Origin: Lachnospiraceae bacterium
Lineage (GTDB): Bacteria > Bacillota > Clostridia > Lachnospirales > Lachnospiraceae
Assembly: GCA_017622575.1 (NCBI GenBank)
Contig: JAGAQU010000082.1
Location: forward strand, 1-64,000
DNA length: 64,000 bases
Reading direction: 5' to 3'
The notes under the pieces are model-generated. The model did no database searches and was not told where the DNA came from. It was given only the letters and a program-made list of their open reading frames with translations. The position numbers were made by a program, and so were the translations under genes. This document shows, piece after piece, positions 53,275 to 61,710 of this stretch (position 1 is the stretch's first letter; every line of letters begins with the position of its first letter).

Positions 53275-53300
53275 CTTGTTCCGTTGTATACAATTATACA
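53266..53300 (+). promoter_or_regulatory. Promoter with palindromic operator over the -10, citrate/icd operon
   Basis: TTGACA (53266-53271), a 17-nt spacer and TACAAT (53289-53294) form a strong promoter. The palindrome TGTATA-CAAT-TATACA at 53285-53300 covers the -10, and it includes TTGTATACAA (53284-53293), itself self-complementary. GTATAC-centred sites are typical for GntR/FCD regulators, and such a regulator is encoded in this operon, so autorepression is inferred. The -35 overlaps the last codons of the subtilase gene. Confidence 0.7.
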
Positions 53301-53365
53301 CGAAATCATTTTGCAGAATCTGCAAAAAGGATGAGACAGGATAACGATTCAAGGAGGAGATAGTA

Positions 53366-54778
53366 ATGGCACCAGAGAATGAAATGTTTATGGACAGACC
53401 GGTTACGCTGAATTCTAAAAATAATCTGCTTGAGATAGAAGAGCATATGTATATATTGGATGATGTGGAGAAACCCAATGTATTCCGCAACATGTTCCCT
53501 TATTCGGAAGTTCCGAAGATCCCTTTTAATGACAGAATCGTTCCGCATAACATGCCGAAGGATATCTGGATCACGGATACCACTTTTCGTGATGGACAGC
53601 AGTCGAGAGCTCCTTATACCACGGAACAGATTGTAAAGATATATGATTATCTTCACAGGCTGGGGGGTCCCAACGGGATGATCCGGGCCAGTGAATTTTT
53701 TCTTTACAGTAAGAAGGACAGAGATGCTGTTTATAAGTGTATGGAACGGGGATATAAATTTCCTGAGGTTACCAGTTGGATACGTGCAAGCAAAGAAGAC
53801 TTTAAGCTTGTCAAGGAAATCGGCATGAAGGAAACCGGCATTCTGGTAAGTTGTTCCGACTATCATATTTTCTTGAAACTGAAAATGACAAGAAGACAGG
53901 CAATGGAGCACTACTTAAGCGTTGTCAGGGATTGTCTGGAGGAAGGTATCAGCGTCAGATGCCATCTGGAAGATATTACGCGTGCAGACATTTACGGTTA
54001 TGTGGTTCCTTTCTGTCTGGAACTGATGAAGCTGATGGAGGAATATAAGATTCCGATTAAGGTACGTGCCTGTGATACTATGGGATATGGTGTGAACTAT
54101 CCCGGCGCCGTTATCCCGAGAAGTGTACAAGGTATTATTTATGCATTACATACTCACGCAGGCGTTCCTCATGAGTTGATTGAATGGCATGGTCACAATG
54201 ATTTCTACAAAGCGGTTGTCAATTCTACGACAGCATGGCTTTATGGTTGTTCGGGTGTCAACACATCACTGTTCGGTATCGGCGAGAGAACCGGAAATAC
54301 ACCGCTTGAAGCTATGGTATTTGAATACGCACAGCTGAAAGGTGATTTAAACGGTATGGACACCACTGTGATTACAGAACTTGCCGAGTATTATGAAAAG
54401 GAGATCGGTTATCATATCCCTGAGAGAACTCCCTTTGTCGGAAAGAACTTTAATGTGACAAGAGCGGGGATTCATGCCGACGGCCTTCTGAAAAATGAAG
54501 AAATTTATAATATATTTGATACGGACAAATTCCTGAACAGACCTGTGCTCTGTGCAGTGTCCAATACATCGGGACTTGCGGGAATTGCCCACTGGATCAA
54601 CACTTATTTCAAACTGAAAGAGGACAAGCAGCTTGATAAGTCGAGCCCTGTAGTGGCAGAGATTAAGAAATGGGTGGACAAACAGTACGATGAAGGTCGA
54701 GTGACAGTAATCACTGATGCAGAGCTGATTGAGCAGATTGCACTTGTGTGCAAAAGGCTGGATACAACAATCGGTTAG
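53366..54778 (+). CDS. DRE-TIM acyltransferase, candidate Re-citrate synthase
   Basis: A 470-residue member of the isopropylmalate/homocitrate/citramalate synthase superfamily. ITDTTFRDGQQSRAPYT (about 68-84) has the substrate Arg and metal Asp, and EWHGHNDFYKAVVNS (about 273-287) gives the HxH metal ligands. FGIGERTGNTPLEAMV is the conserved glycine-rich loop. There is no C-terminal leucine-sensing LeuA dimer domain, and no leucine genes are nearby. Instead a GntR regulator and icd follow. Re-citrate synthase of Clostridium kluyveri belongs to this superfamily, and its product would feed icd through aconitase, so that role is inferred. Homocitrate or citramalate synthase are alternatives. 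SD AAGGAGG. Confidence 0.75.
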   Translation: MAPENEMFMDRPVTLNSKNNLLEIEEHMYILDDVEKPNVFRNMFPYSEVPKIPFNDRIVPHNMPKDIWITDTTFRDGQQSRAPYTTEQIVKIYDYLHRLGGPNGMIRASEFFLYSKKDRDAVYKCMERGYKFPEVTSWIRASKEDFKLVKEIGMKETGILVSCSDYHIFLKLKMTRRQAMEHYLSVVRDCLEEGISVRCHLEDITRADIYGYVVPFCLELMKLMEEYKIPIKVRACDTMGYGVNYPGAVIPRSVQGIIYALHTHAGVPHELIEWHGHNDFYKAVVNSTTAWLYGCSGVNTSLFGIGERTGNTPLEAMVFEYAQLKGDLNGMDTTVITELAEYYEKEIGYHIPERTPFVGKNFNVTRAGIHADGLLKNEEIYNIFDTDKFLNRPVLCAVSNTSGLAGIAHWINTYFKLKEDKQLDKSSPVVAEIKKWVDKQYDEGRVTVITDAELIEQIALVCKRLDTTIG

Positions 54779-54804
54779 GAGAAGAGAGGAAAATAAAAAT
54801 TCAA

Positions 54805-55494
54805 ATGAGCAGTTATGATGTAAAAAAAGAAGTGACAGATAAATATTCACTTCGAGGCAGAGTTTTTAACAAGCTGAGGGAAGATATCTTAAGTGGAAAG
54901 TATCAGGACCATGAGGAGCTTAAGGAAGTGGCCATCGGTGAGGAACTGGGGGTTAGCAGAACTCCGGTCAGAGAAGCCTTCAGACAGTTGGAACTGGAGG
55001 GACTGATTCAGATTGTCCCCAATAAAGGGGCTTATGTGACCGGCATTACCGCTAAGGATGTGAAAGATATTTATATGATCCGCTCCTCCCTTGAGGGAAT
55101 GTGTGCAAGACTTGCAACGGAGAATATTACGGAAGAACAGCTTGAGGAGTTGGAAGAGAATGTTTATCTTGCAAGCTTTCATGCGTCTAAAGGACATATG
55201 GAGCAGATGACGGAGCTGGATAACAGATTTCACCATATTTTATATGAAGCCTGTGACTCCAAAATGCTGGAAAAGCTGTTGCAGGATTTTCATCAGTATG
55301 TGATGAGGATTCGTAAAAAAACACTTTCTACAAAGGAAAGAGGAATTGCCTCAAACGAGGAACACAGACAGATCATGGAGGCGATTAAAGCAAAAAATCC
55401 GGATGAAGCGCAGAGGCTTGCCAACATGCATATGAACAATGCCTATGATAATATGGTAAAAAACGGATTGTACGATATTTATAAGAGCGAATAA
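54805..55494 (+). CDS. GntR-family regulator, FadR/FCD subfamily
   Basis: A 229-residue regulator. The winged helix at about residues 13-75 has LRGRVFNKLREDILSGKY and VSRTPVREAFRQLELEGLI, the GntR signature. Residues about 85-220 form an FCD helical ligand domain (ARLATENITEEQLEELEE; DNRFHHILYEA with the His and Asp of the metal site). FCD regulators bind carboxylates such as citrate, lactate or malonate. Lying between the citrate synthase-like gene and icd, it probably senses a TCA-type acid and binds the palindrome at 53285-53300. The start is uncertain: the ATG at 54805 is 14 nt from GAGAGGA. Confidence 0.9.
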   Translation: MSSYDVKKEVTDKYSLRGRVFNKLREDILSGKYQDHEELKEVAIGEELGVSRTPVREAFRQLELEGLIQIVPNKGAYVTGITAKDVKDIYMIRSSLEGMCARLATENITEEQLEELEENVYLASFHASKGHMEQMTELDNRFHHILYEACDSKMLEKLLQDFHQYVMRIRKKTLSTKERGIASNEEHRQIMEAIKAKNPDEAQRLANMHMNNAYDNMVKNGLYDIYKSE

Positions 55495-55523
55495 AATAAA
55501 CGAAAATGGAAAGGAAGAAAAAA

Positions 55524-56732
55524 ATGGCGGAAAAAATTAGAATGACCACCCCATTAGTGGAAATAGATGGGGACGAAATGACCAGAATTCTGTGGAAAAT
55601 GATTAAGGACGAACTGCTTTTGCCTTATATTGATCTTAAGACAGAATATTATGATCTTGGTCTGGAGCATCGGAATGCGACAGATGATAAGGTTACGGTG
55701 GAAAGTGCGGAAGCCACCAAAAAATACGGTGTAGCTGTTAAGTGTGCTACCATTACACCAAATGCAGCGAGAATGACAGAGTACAATCTTAAGGAAATGT
55801 GGAAAAGCCCCAACGGGACCATCAGGGCAATTCTGGATGGCACGGTTTTCAGAACGCCGATCATTGTAAAGGGAATTGAACCCTGTGTGAGAAACTGGAA
55901 AAAACCCATCACTCTTGCCCGCCATGCGTACGGAGATGTTTATAAGAATACAGAGATCAAGGTGCCTGGGTCCGGAAAGGCCGAACTTGTATTTACCGCG
56001 GAGGATGGAACGGAAACAAGAGAACTGATCCATAATTTTACGGGAAGTGGTATCATTCAGGGAATACATAATACAGATAAGTCTATTACAAGTTTTGCAA
56101 GGGCATGCTTCAATTATGCACTTGATCTGAAACAGGATTTGTGGTTTGCCACCAAAGACACCATATCCAAGAAGTATGATCACAATTTTAAGGATATTTT
56201 TCAGGAAATTTATGAAAAGGAATATGCCGATAAATTTAAAGAAGCGGGAATTACTTATTTTTATACGCTGATAGATGATGCAGTAGCCCGCGTCATGAAA
56301 GCGGAAGGCGGTTTCATCTGGGCATGCAAGAATTATGACGGAGATGTGATGAGTGATATGGTGTCCTCTGCCTTCGGTTCACTGGCTATGATGACATCTG
56401 TTCTTGTTTCCCCCTCCGGAGTGTTTGAATATGAAGCGGCACACGGAACTGTTCAGAGACATTATTACAAGCATCTTGCAGGTGAGGAGACCTCTACAAA
56501 CTCTGTGGCGACCATTTTCGCATGGACAGGAGCATTGCGCAAGCGCGGAGAGCTTGACGGAATCGGTGAACTGGCCGAATTTGCCGACAAATTGGAGAAA
56601 GCGACCTTAAAGACCATCGAGGATGGAAAAATGACCAAGGATCTGGCACTGATCACATCCTTAAAGGATGTAACAGTATTAAACAGTGAGAATTTTATCA
56701 AAGAAATCAGAAAAACGTTGGAAGCCTTATAG
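55524..56732 (+). CDS. icd: Isocitrate dehydrogenase (NADP+ type)
   Basis: A 402-residue isocitrate dehydrogenase of the homodimeric, eukaryote-like class. It opens with [20 protein letters not shown] and has [31 protein letters not shown] (substrate-binding Ser and Arg) and [24 protein letters not shown] (metal Asp). It oxidises isocitrate to 2-oxoglutarate, the entry to glutamate. I chose the ATG at 55524, 6 nt after AAGGAAG. The terminator stem begins inside the last codons. Aconitase is not in the window. Confidence 0.95.
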   Translation: MAEKIRMTTPLVEIDGDEMTRILWKMIKDELLLPYIDLKTEYYDLGLEHRNATDDKVTVESAEATKKYGVAVKCATITPNAARMTEYNLKEMWKSPNGTIRAILDGTVFRTPIIVKGIEPCVRNWKKPITLARHAYGDVYKNTEIKVPGSGKAELVFTAEDGTETRELIHNFTGSGIIQGIHNTDKSITSFARACFNYALDLKQDLWFATKDTISKKYDHNFKDIFQEIYEKEYADKFKEAGITYFYTLIDDAVARVMKAEGGFIWACKNYDGDVMSDMVSSAFGSLAMMTSVLVSPSGVFEYEAAHGTVQRHYYKHLAGEETSTNSVATIFAWTGALRKRGELDGIGELAEFADKLEKATLKTIEDGKMTKDLALITSLKDVTVLNSENFIKEIRKTLEAL

Positions 56733-56750
56733 GCTTTCAACGTTTTTTTA
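56712..56750 (+). terminator. Terminator overlapping the 3' end of icd
   Basis: AACGTTGGAAGCC (within 56714-56726) pairs with GGCTTTCAACGTT (56732-56744, one U-G), followed by a run of Ts. The 5' arm encodes the last residues of isocitrate dehydrogenase. Confidence 0.88.
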
Positions 56751-56767
56751 TCCGGGTTTTGGGAAGC

Positions 56768-58684
56768 TCAGGAGAGACTAAGCTCCTCCCAGATATCGTA
56801 AAGGGCTGTCAGTTTTCCCTCGATATCAGTTTTTTCTTTTGTAAGCTCCTGAAGCTTTGACACATTGGTGGCATTTTCAGGAAGAGCCATCTGTTCATCA
56901 AGAAGACGGCTTTTTTCCTCTAAAGAGGTGATTTCATTTTCACATTTTTTCAGGTCATTTTCCTTTTTCCTTTGCTTGGCCTGTTGTTCCTTTTTTGCCT
57001 GCCAGTCGAGCTTCTGCACGGAGGGCGTTTGCTCTGTTTTGACAATAGAGGCGTCTTTGGTAAGAAATGCTTGTTCCAGTGATTCCTTCTTTTCCAGATA
57101 GTAATCATAATTTCCAAGATAGCCGATGAGTTTATGCCCGGTCAGATCAAGAATGCGGGTAGCAGTTCTGTTGATAAAGTAACGGTCGTGGGAAACATAC
57201 AGGACGGTGCCTTCATAGGCATTTAAGGCGTCCTCGAGAATTTCCTTTGACATAATATCAAGATGGTTGGTAGGCTCATCGAGAATCAAAAAGTTAGATT
57301 CCGAAAGCATAAGCTTGGCGAGGGAAACACGTCCTCGTTCTCCACCACTCAGATCACGGATCTGTTTAAATACGTCATCGCCCGTGAAAAGAAAAGCGGC
57401 GAGAGTATTTCGGATCTCTGTATTGGTGAGAGAAGGGTAGTCATCCGAAATCTCTTCAAAAAGAGTCTTTTCTGGATGAAGTACATGGTGTTCCTGATCA
57501 TAATATCCGATATGTACATTGGTCCCCAGGGTGATAATGCCACTGTCAGCTTCCAGAATGCCATTGATAATCTTTAAGATTGTGGTTTTCCCGGTACCGT
57601 TATCTCCGATGATGGCAACATGCTCACCCCGCTTGATATCCATATCAATATCATGAAACAGCGAAAGAGAGCCGAAGGATTTGGAGAGACCCTCTATGTG
57701 AAGAACATCATTTCCACTGGTACATTTGGGTGTCAGGACCATATGGATATCTGTTCTTGCGGCAGTAGGCTTTTCCAAAACCTCAATTTTGTTCAACATT
57801 TTTTCGCGGCTTTCCGCCCGTTTGATAGATTTTTCGCGATTAAAGCTTTTCAGCTTTTCGATAACCGCTTCCTGATGTCTGATTTCCTGCTGCTGGTTCA
57901 TGTAGGCATTCAGGGCAGCGATGCGGAGCTGTTCTTTCTTGACAGCATAATCGGAGTAGTTACCGGTAAAAGAAGTTGCCTTTGTCTGGTCAATCTCAAT
58001 AACTTTGTTTGCAATCCTGTCAAGAAAATATCGGTCGTGAGATACAATCAGAACGGCACCTTTGTAATTCAGAAGATAATTTTCGAGCCAGGTAATAGAG
58101 TTTAGGTCCAGGTGGTTTGTGGGCTCATCCAAAATGATAAGATCCGGTTTTAATAAAAGGAGTTTTGAAAGAGCGACCCTTGTCTTTTGGCCGCCGGAGA
58201 GAGTGGATATGGGTTTATCAAATTCGTCCTCCGCAAAGCCCAGTCCTTTTAACACACCGGTAAGTTCACTTTTGTAAGCATAGCCATTGGCAAGCTCAAA
58301 AGCGTGATTCAACCTGGTATAGCTTTCCATAAGCTGATTTAGTGCCTCTTCATCAGCGGTTTTCATGGCTATTTCTGTTTCACGGAGTTGCTTTTCCAGA
58401 GCAATCACGTCAGCTTTGACACTCAGCAATTCATCATAGATGGTGTTTTCGCTGTTTACATTCTGATTTTGGGCGAGATAACCAAAGCTTTTTCCTTTTG
58501 CCAGAGTAACAATGCCGGTATCGGCAGTCATTTCGCCTGTGATAATGCGAAGAAGCGTAGTCTTTCCGGCACCATTGATACCGACGATTGCTGCTTTGTC
58601 GTGATCCTCAATATGAAAAGAAACGTCGTTTAAAATACTTTTTTCATTAAAAGATTTTGATATATTTTGACAGGATAAAATCAT
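56768..58684 (-). CDS. ABC-F family ATPase
   Basis: A 638-residue soluble protein with two ABC domains and no membrane helices. The first domain has GINGAGKTTLLRI, LSGGQKTRVAL and DEPTNHLDLNSITWLENYL; the second has GDNGTGKTTILKI, LSGGERGRVSLAKL and DEPTNHLDI. The linker (about 245-310) and the Lys/Glu-rich C-terminal coiled coil (about 545-638) are typical of Uup/EttA-like ribosome-associated ABC-F proteins. A housekeeping translation factor is more likely than an antibiotic-resistance type, but sequence alone does not decide. I chose the ATG at 58684, preceded by AAAGGATG; an ATG at 58711 has no SD. Confidence 0.92.
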   Translation of the reverse strand: MILSCQNISKSFNEKSILNDVSFHIEDHDKAAIVGINGAGKTTLLRIITGEMTADTGIVTLAKGKSFGYLAQNQNVNSENTIYDELLSVKADVIALEKQLRETEIAMKTADEEALNQLMESYTRLNHAFELANGYAYKSELTGVLKGLGFAEDEFDKPISTLSGGQKTRVALSKLLLLKPDLIILDEPTNHLDLNSITWLENYLLNYKGAVLIVSHDRYFLDRIANKVIEIDQTKATSFTGNYSDYAVKKEQLRIAALNAYMNQQQEIRHQEAVIEKLKSFNREKSIKRAESREKMLNKIEVLEKPTAARTDIHMVLTPKCTSGNDVLHIEGLSKSFGSLSLFHDIDMDIKRGEHVAIIGDNGTGKTTILKIINGILEADSGIITLGTNVHIGYYDQEHHVLHPEKTLFEEISDDYPSLTNTEIRNTLAAFLFTGDDVFKQIRDLSGGERGRVSLAKLMLSESNFLILDEPTNHLDIMSKEILEDALNAYEGTVLYVSHDRYFINRTATRILDLTGHKLIGYLGNYDYYLEKKESLEQAFLTKDASIVKTEQTPSVQKLDWQAKKEQQAKQRKKENDLKKCENEITSLEEKSRLLDEQMALPENATNVSKLQELTKEKTDIEGKLTALYDIWEELSLS

Positions 58685-58751
58685 ACTTTCACATCCTTTT
58701 TGTCTGGTCATTATTCTGTTTCAGTTTATCGTTTGAAAAAGGTTCTGTCAA

Positions 58752-58780
58752 TTGACATTTTTTTAACAGTGAGCTATTAT
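58752..58780 (+). promoter_or_regulatory. Promoter of rex
   Basis: TTGACA at 58752-58757, 17-nt spacer and TATTAT at 58775-58780. The spacer contains TTAACAG (58763-58769), which matches one half of the clostridial Rex site TTGTTAA-N4-TTAACAA. The other half is poor (TTGACAT), so autoregulation by Rex is only suggested. Confidence 0.6.
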
Positions 58781-58816
58781 AATTTTATTGAAAGAACCAT
58801 ATGGGGGAAGTTAAAG

Positions 58817-59473
58817 GTGGAAGGCAAGGAGATCTCACAGGCAGTGATCAGCAGACTGCCAAGATATTTCAGATATTTGGGTGAACTGAAGGATGAGGGG
58901 ATTGAACGTATCTCTTCTCAGGAATTAAGTGATATCATGAAGGTAACGGCTTCCCAGATTCGTCAGGATTTCAATAATTTCGGCGGTTTTGGTCAGCAGG
59001 GTTACGGCTATAAGGTGGAGTATCTTTATGAAGAAATCGGTAAGATACTGGGACTTGATAAAAAGCATAATCTGATCATTATCGGGGCAGGAAATCTAGG
59101 ACAGGCGCTGGCAAACTATATGAACTTTGAAAGAAGAGGATTTCTTTTTAAAGGAATGTTTGACAATAATCCTTCTTTATACGGTAAAAAAATACGTGAA
59201 ATGGAAGTAAAACCCATAGAGGAATTGTCCGACTTTGTGAAGGACAACAATATTGATATTGCTGTACTGACAATTCCCAAGACAAGTGCCGTTGCTGTGG
59301 CAGAGCAGCTTGTAATGGACGGAATCAAGGGAATCTGGAACTTTGCACATGTGGACCTGAATGTCCCGAAGAATATTCAGGTGGAAAATGTTCACTTGTC
59401 AGACAGTTTGATGAAGCTTACCTACAATATCAACAGATATGAACAGGATGGTAATCATGTCGAGAACGGATGA
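58817..59473 (+). CDS. rex: Redox-sensing transcriptional repressor Rex
   Basis: A 218-residue Rex, which senses the NADH/NAD+ ratio and represses fermentation and NADH-reoxidation genes. The winged helix lies at about residues 1-80 (SRLPRYFRYLGELKDEGIERIS; QIRQDFNNFGGFGQQGYGY), and the Rossmann domain follows with IIGAGNLGQALANY (about 91-104). I chose GTG 58817 because GGGGGAAG lies 6 nt upstream and the promoter is at 58752-58780; the frame is open further upstream but that part would precede the transcript. It overlaps the next gene by 17 nt. Rnf and fermentation genes are likely regulon members. Confidence 0.94.
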   Translation: MEGKEISQAVISRLPRYFRYLGELKDEGIERISSQELSDIMKVTASQIRQDFNNFGGFGQQGYGYKVEYLYEEIGKILGLDKKHNLIIIGAGNLGQALANYMNFERRGFLFKGMFDNNPSLYGKKIREMEVKPIEELSDFVKDNNIDIAVLTIPKTSAVAVAEQLVMDGIKGIWNFAHVDLNVPKNIQVENVHLSDSLMKLTYNINRYEQDGNHVENG

Positions 59474-60074
59474 AGTATTTAAGCCGGCACTGAGCGGAAG
59501 AAAGATTCCGGTGCTGACACTTGACAATAAGTGGCATCAGCTTTTTACAAAAGCAGAACCTGACCGTGAATTAAAGAGGCTGGAGAATGAACTCAACACT
59601 CTTTTAAAGAAGCAGGGAAAGGCCAATACCGAGATCAAGGAGCTTAAGAAATTAAAAAACAGGCTGATGGGTGAAATTGTGCATCTTGCGGATGAAGCTA
59701 CCGGTGGCAAAGATAAGAATGCGGAAAAGAAACTGGAAGAAAACACAAAGCTGATCAATGAGTGTAACGAAAAGACACAGGAATATGAGGATCAGCTGAT
59801 GGAACTCCCCAGGGAAATCGACAGGGTCAATAAAGAACTGATGATCAAAACCATGGAAATCTGTTACGATACCCTGAAAAGAAATAAAGAGGAAATTGAC
59901 GAGACTTCCAAATGGATTTCTTCTGTCAGAGTGGAATTAAAGAAACGTTTGATCAGAAAACAGGAGCAGGAACAAATGAATCAGGATATTTATACTTACA
60001 TGCATAACGTATTTGGACCTGACGTGATCGATATGTTTGATCTTGAATATCTGAATCAGCAAAACAAGGAATAG
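59457..60074 (+). CDS. Coiled-coil protein coupled to rex
   Basis: A 205-residue soluble protein of unknown function. After a short N-terminal segment (FKPALSGRKIPVLTLDNKWH) it is nearly all charged heptad-like helix (about 35-175), with no signal peptide or membrane helix. It resembles proteins of unknown role that follow rex in Lachnospiraceae. The ATG at 59457 lies inside the rex 3' end (17-nt overlap), so its synthesis is tied to Rex. A strong terminator follows. It might be a structural or partner protein; nothing in the sequence tells which. Confidence 0.75.
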   Translation: MSRTDEVFKPALSGRKIPVLTLDNKWHQLFTKAEPDRELKRLENELNTLLKKQGKANTEIKELKKLKNRLMGEIVHLADEATGGKDKNAEKKLEENTKLINECNEKTQEYEDQLMELPREIDRVNKELMIKTMEICYDTLKRNKEEIDETSKWISSVRVELKKRLIRKQEQEQMNQDIYTYMHNVFGPDVIDMFDLEYLNQQNKE

Positions 60075-60078
60075 CAGC

Positions 60079-60121
60079 ATGCGTCATAGTCTTTTTGTTT
60101 ATGAGACATGACGCATTTTTT
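60079..60121 (+). terminator. Terminator after the rex operon
   Basis: ATGCGTCAT (60079-60087) pairs perfectly with ATGACGCAT (60108-60116), followed by five more Ts. Confidence 0.88.
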
Positions 60122-60187
60122 GCATACAGCGGTTAACAGATGATGAGAGAGCTTATCATATTGAGCAGAAAATGATAGGAGGACTCC

Positions 60188-61705
60188 ATGCAATATATTG
60201 TAACATCTGAAGAAATGAAATCTTATGATGAATCCACCATCAGAAAGGTTGGAATTCCGGCGCTTGTGCTCATGGAGCGGGCAGCATTGGAGACAGCAGA
60301 CATTATATGGAGAAATGCAAAGAAAATATCAAGGATTATTGTGTTTGCGGGAACCGGAAACAACGGTGGAGATGGACTTGCTGTCGGAAGAATTCTTTCC
60401 CAGAGAGGAATAGATGTAACCTTTTATCTGGTCGGTGATGAGAGCAGGGTAAGTGAGGAAGCAAAAACGCAGATTTCGATTATCCGCAATCTCGGGTTAT
60501 CCATTTTGAGCAAATTGCCGCAAGCGGAATATGATATTGTTATAGACAGTTTATTTGGAACAGGACTCTCGAGAAATATTGCCGGTGTGTATGAGAAAGC
60601 CGTGAAAGACATCGGTGCCCTGAAAGCAAGAGGTGCCATGGTTATTTCTGTCGATATTCCTTCAGGGATAAGCGCAGATACAGGACAGATTCTTGGCTGC
60701 TGTGTGGAGGCCGATATTACCATAGCCTTTGAATATGGAAAGGCAGGACATTATTTTTATCCGGGAAAAGAAAAGACGGGTAAGCTTTTTGTCAGACATA
60801 TCGGTATTGCGGAGCAGTTCCTTTCCGAAAAGAGGCCATCTTATTTTTCGTTTGGCGCAGAAGAGATGAGACAGCTTCTTCCGGCACGTGATCCTTCCGG
60901 TAATAAGGGGACTTTCGGAAAAGTACTTCTGATTGCCGGAAGCATGAATATGGCGGGTGCCGCGATTCTGTGCGGCAGAAGCATCCTGCGCTGCGGTGCC
61001 GGTATGGTAAAGATCATATCACCTTCCGCAAACCGCAGTATCATCCAGAGGACGCTGCCGGAGGCTCTACTTTATACTTATGGAAAAGTACCGGATATGA
61101 GGCAGGTTGATGAAGCCTTGGAGTGGGCGGATCTGGTCGTAATAGGTCCCGGCCTTTCAAAGAGTGAGAATGCCAAGCTTTTACTTTCCGGAGCGCTTGA
61201 GCAGGGGAAACTTCCCATGGTGATTGATGCGGATGGCCTTAATCTGATTGCGGAGGATGATTCTTTAAAGCAAAAGGTCAGGAATTATGAGACAAAAAAG
61301 ATTATCATGACACCTCATCCCGGTGAATTTGTGAGATTATGCGGGTGTACCATGAAAGAATATAAAGATGCGCCGAGAGAAAATGTGATCAAGATGGCGC
61401 AGGAGTATGGATGTATTGTGGTTGGCAAGGATGCAGTCACTCTTGTGGCTGGTCCTGAATCAGAGACGGTTTATATGAACCTGACGGGAAATGACGGTAT
61501 GGCGACTGCGGGAAGCGGCGACGTTCTTGCAGGTATTATTGGAGGATTATTGACACAGCTATCACCCTTTGAAGCAGCTTGTGTGGGAACATGTCTTCAT
61601 GGAATTGCGGGTGAAAGTGCATCAAAAAGGAAAAGCCGTCGCGGGATGATTGCTTCCGATCTTGTTGAGGAAATCTGCGGCGTGTTGACAGAAGAAAAGA
61701 GGTAA
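60188..61705 (+). CDS. nnr: Bifunctional NAD(P)H-hydrate epimerase/dehydratase
   Basis: A 505-residue NAD(P)H repair enzyme. The N-terminal YjeF epimerase domain (about 1-215) has GTGNNGGDGLAVGRIL and VDIPSGISADTG. The C-terminal ADP-dependent dehydratase domain (about 225-500) has GNKGTFGKVLLIAGS, MTPHPGEFVRLCG and GNDGMATAGSGDVLAGIIGG. Together they interconvert R- and S-NADHX and dehydrate S-NADHX back to NADH. Adjacent alr is a frequent clostridial arrangement. SD AGGAGG. Its stop is 5 nt from the alr start. Confidence 0.96.
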   Translation: MQYIVTSEEMKSYDESTIRKVGIPALVLMERAALETADIIWRNAKKISRIIVFAGTGNNGGDGLAVGRILSQRGIDVTFYLVGDESRVSEEAKTQISIIRNLGLSILSKLPQAEYDIVIDSLFGTGLSRNIAGVYEKAVKDIGALKARGAMVISVDIPSGISADTGQILGCCVEADITIAFEYGKAGHYFYPGKEKTGKLFVRHIGIAEQFLSEKRPSYFSFGAEEMRQLLPARDPSGNKGTFGKVLLIAGSMNMAGAAILCGRSILRCGAGMVKIISPSANRSIIQRTLPEALLYTYGKVPDMRQVDEALEWADLVVIGPGLSKSENAKLLLSGALEQGKLPMVIDADGLNLIAEDDSLKQKVRNYETKKIIMTPHPGEFVRLCGCTMKEYKDAPRENVIKMAQEYGCIVVGKDAVTLVAGPESETVYMNLTGNDGMATAGSGDVLAGIIGGLLTQLSPFEAACVGTCLHGIAGESASKRKSRRGMIASDLVEEICGVLTEEKR

Positions 61706-61710
61706 TAAAA

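Noticed and set aside
53366..54778. 2-isopropylmalate synthase (leuA)
   Set aside because: The C-terminal LeuA dimer domain is absent and no leucine genes are adjacent. The fit is better to the citrate/homocitrate branch.
58700..58816. N-terminal extension of rex to an ATG at 58700
   Set aside because: The promoter lies at 58752-58780, so this segment is upstream of the transcript start. GTG 58817 has a good SD and gives the usual Rex length.
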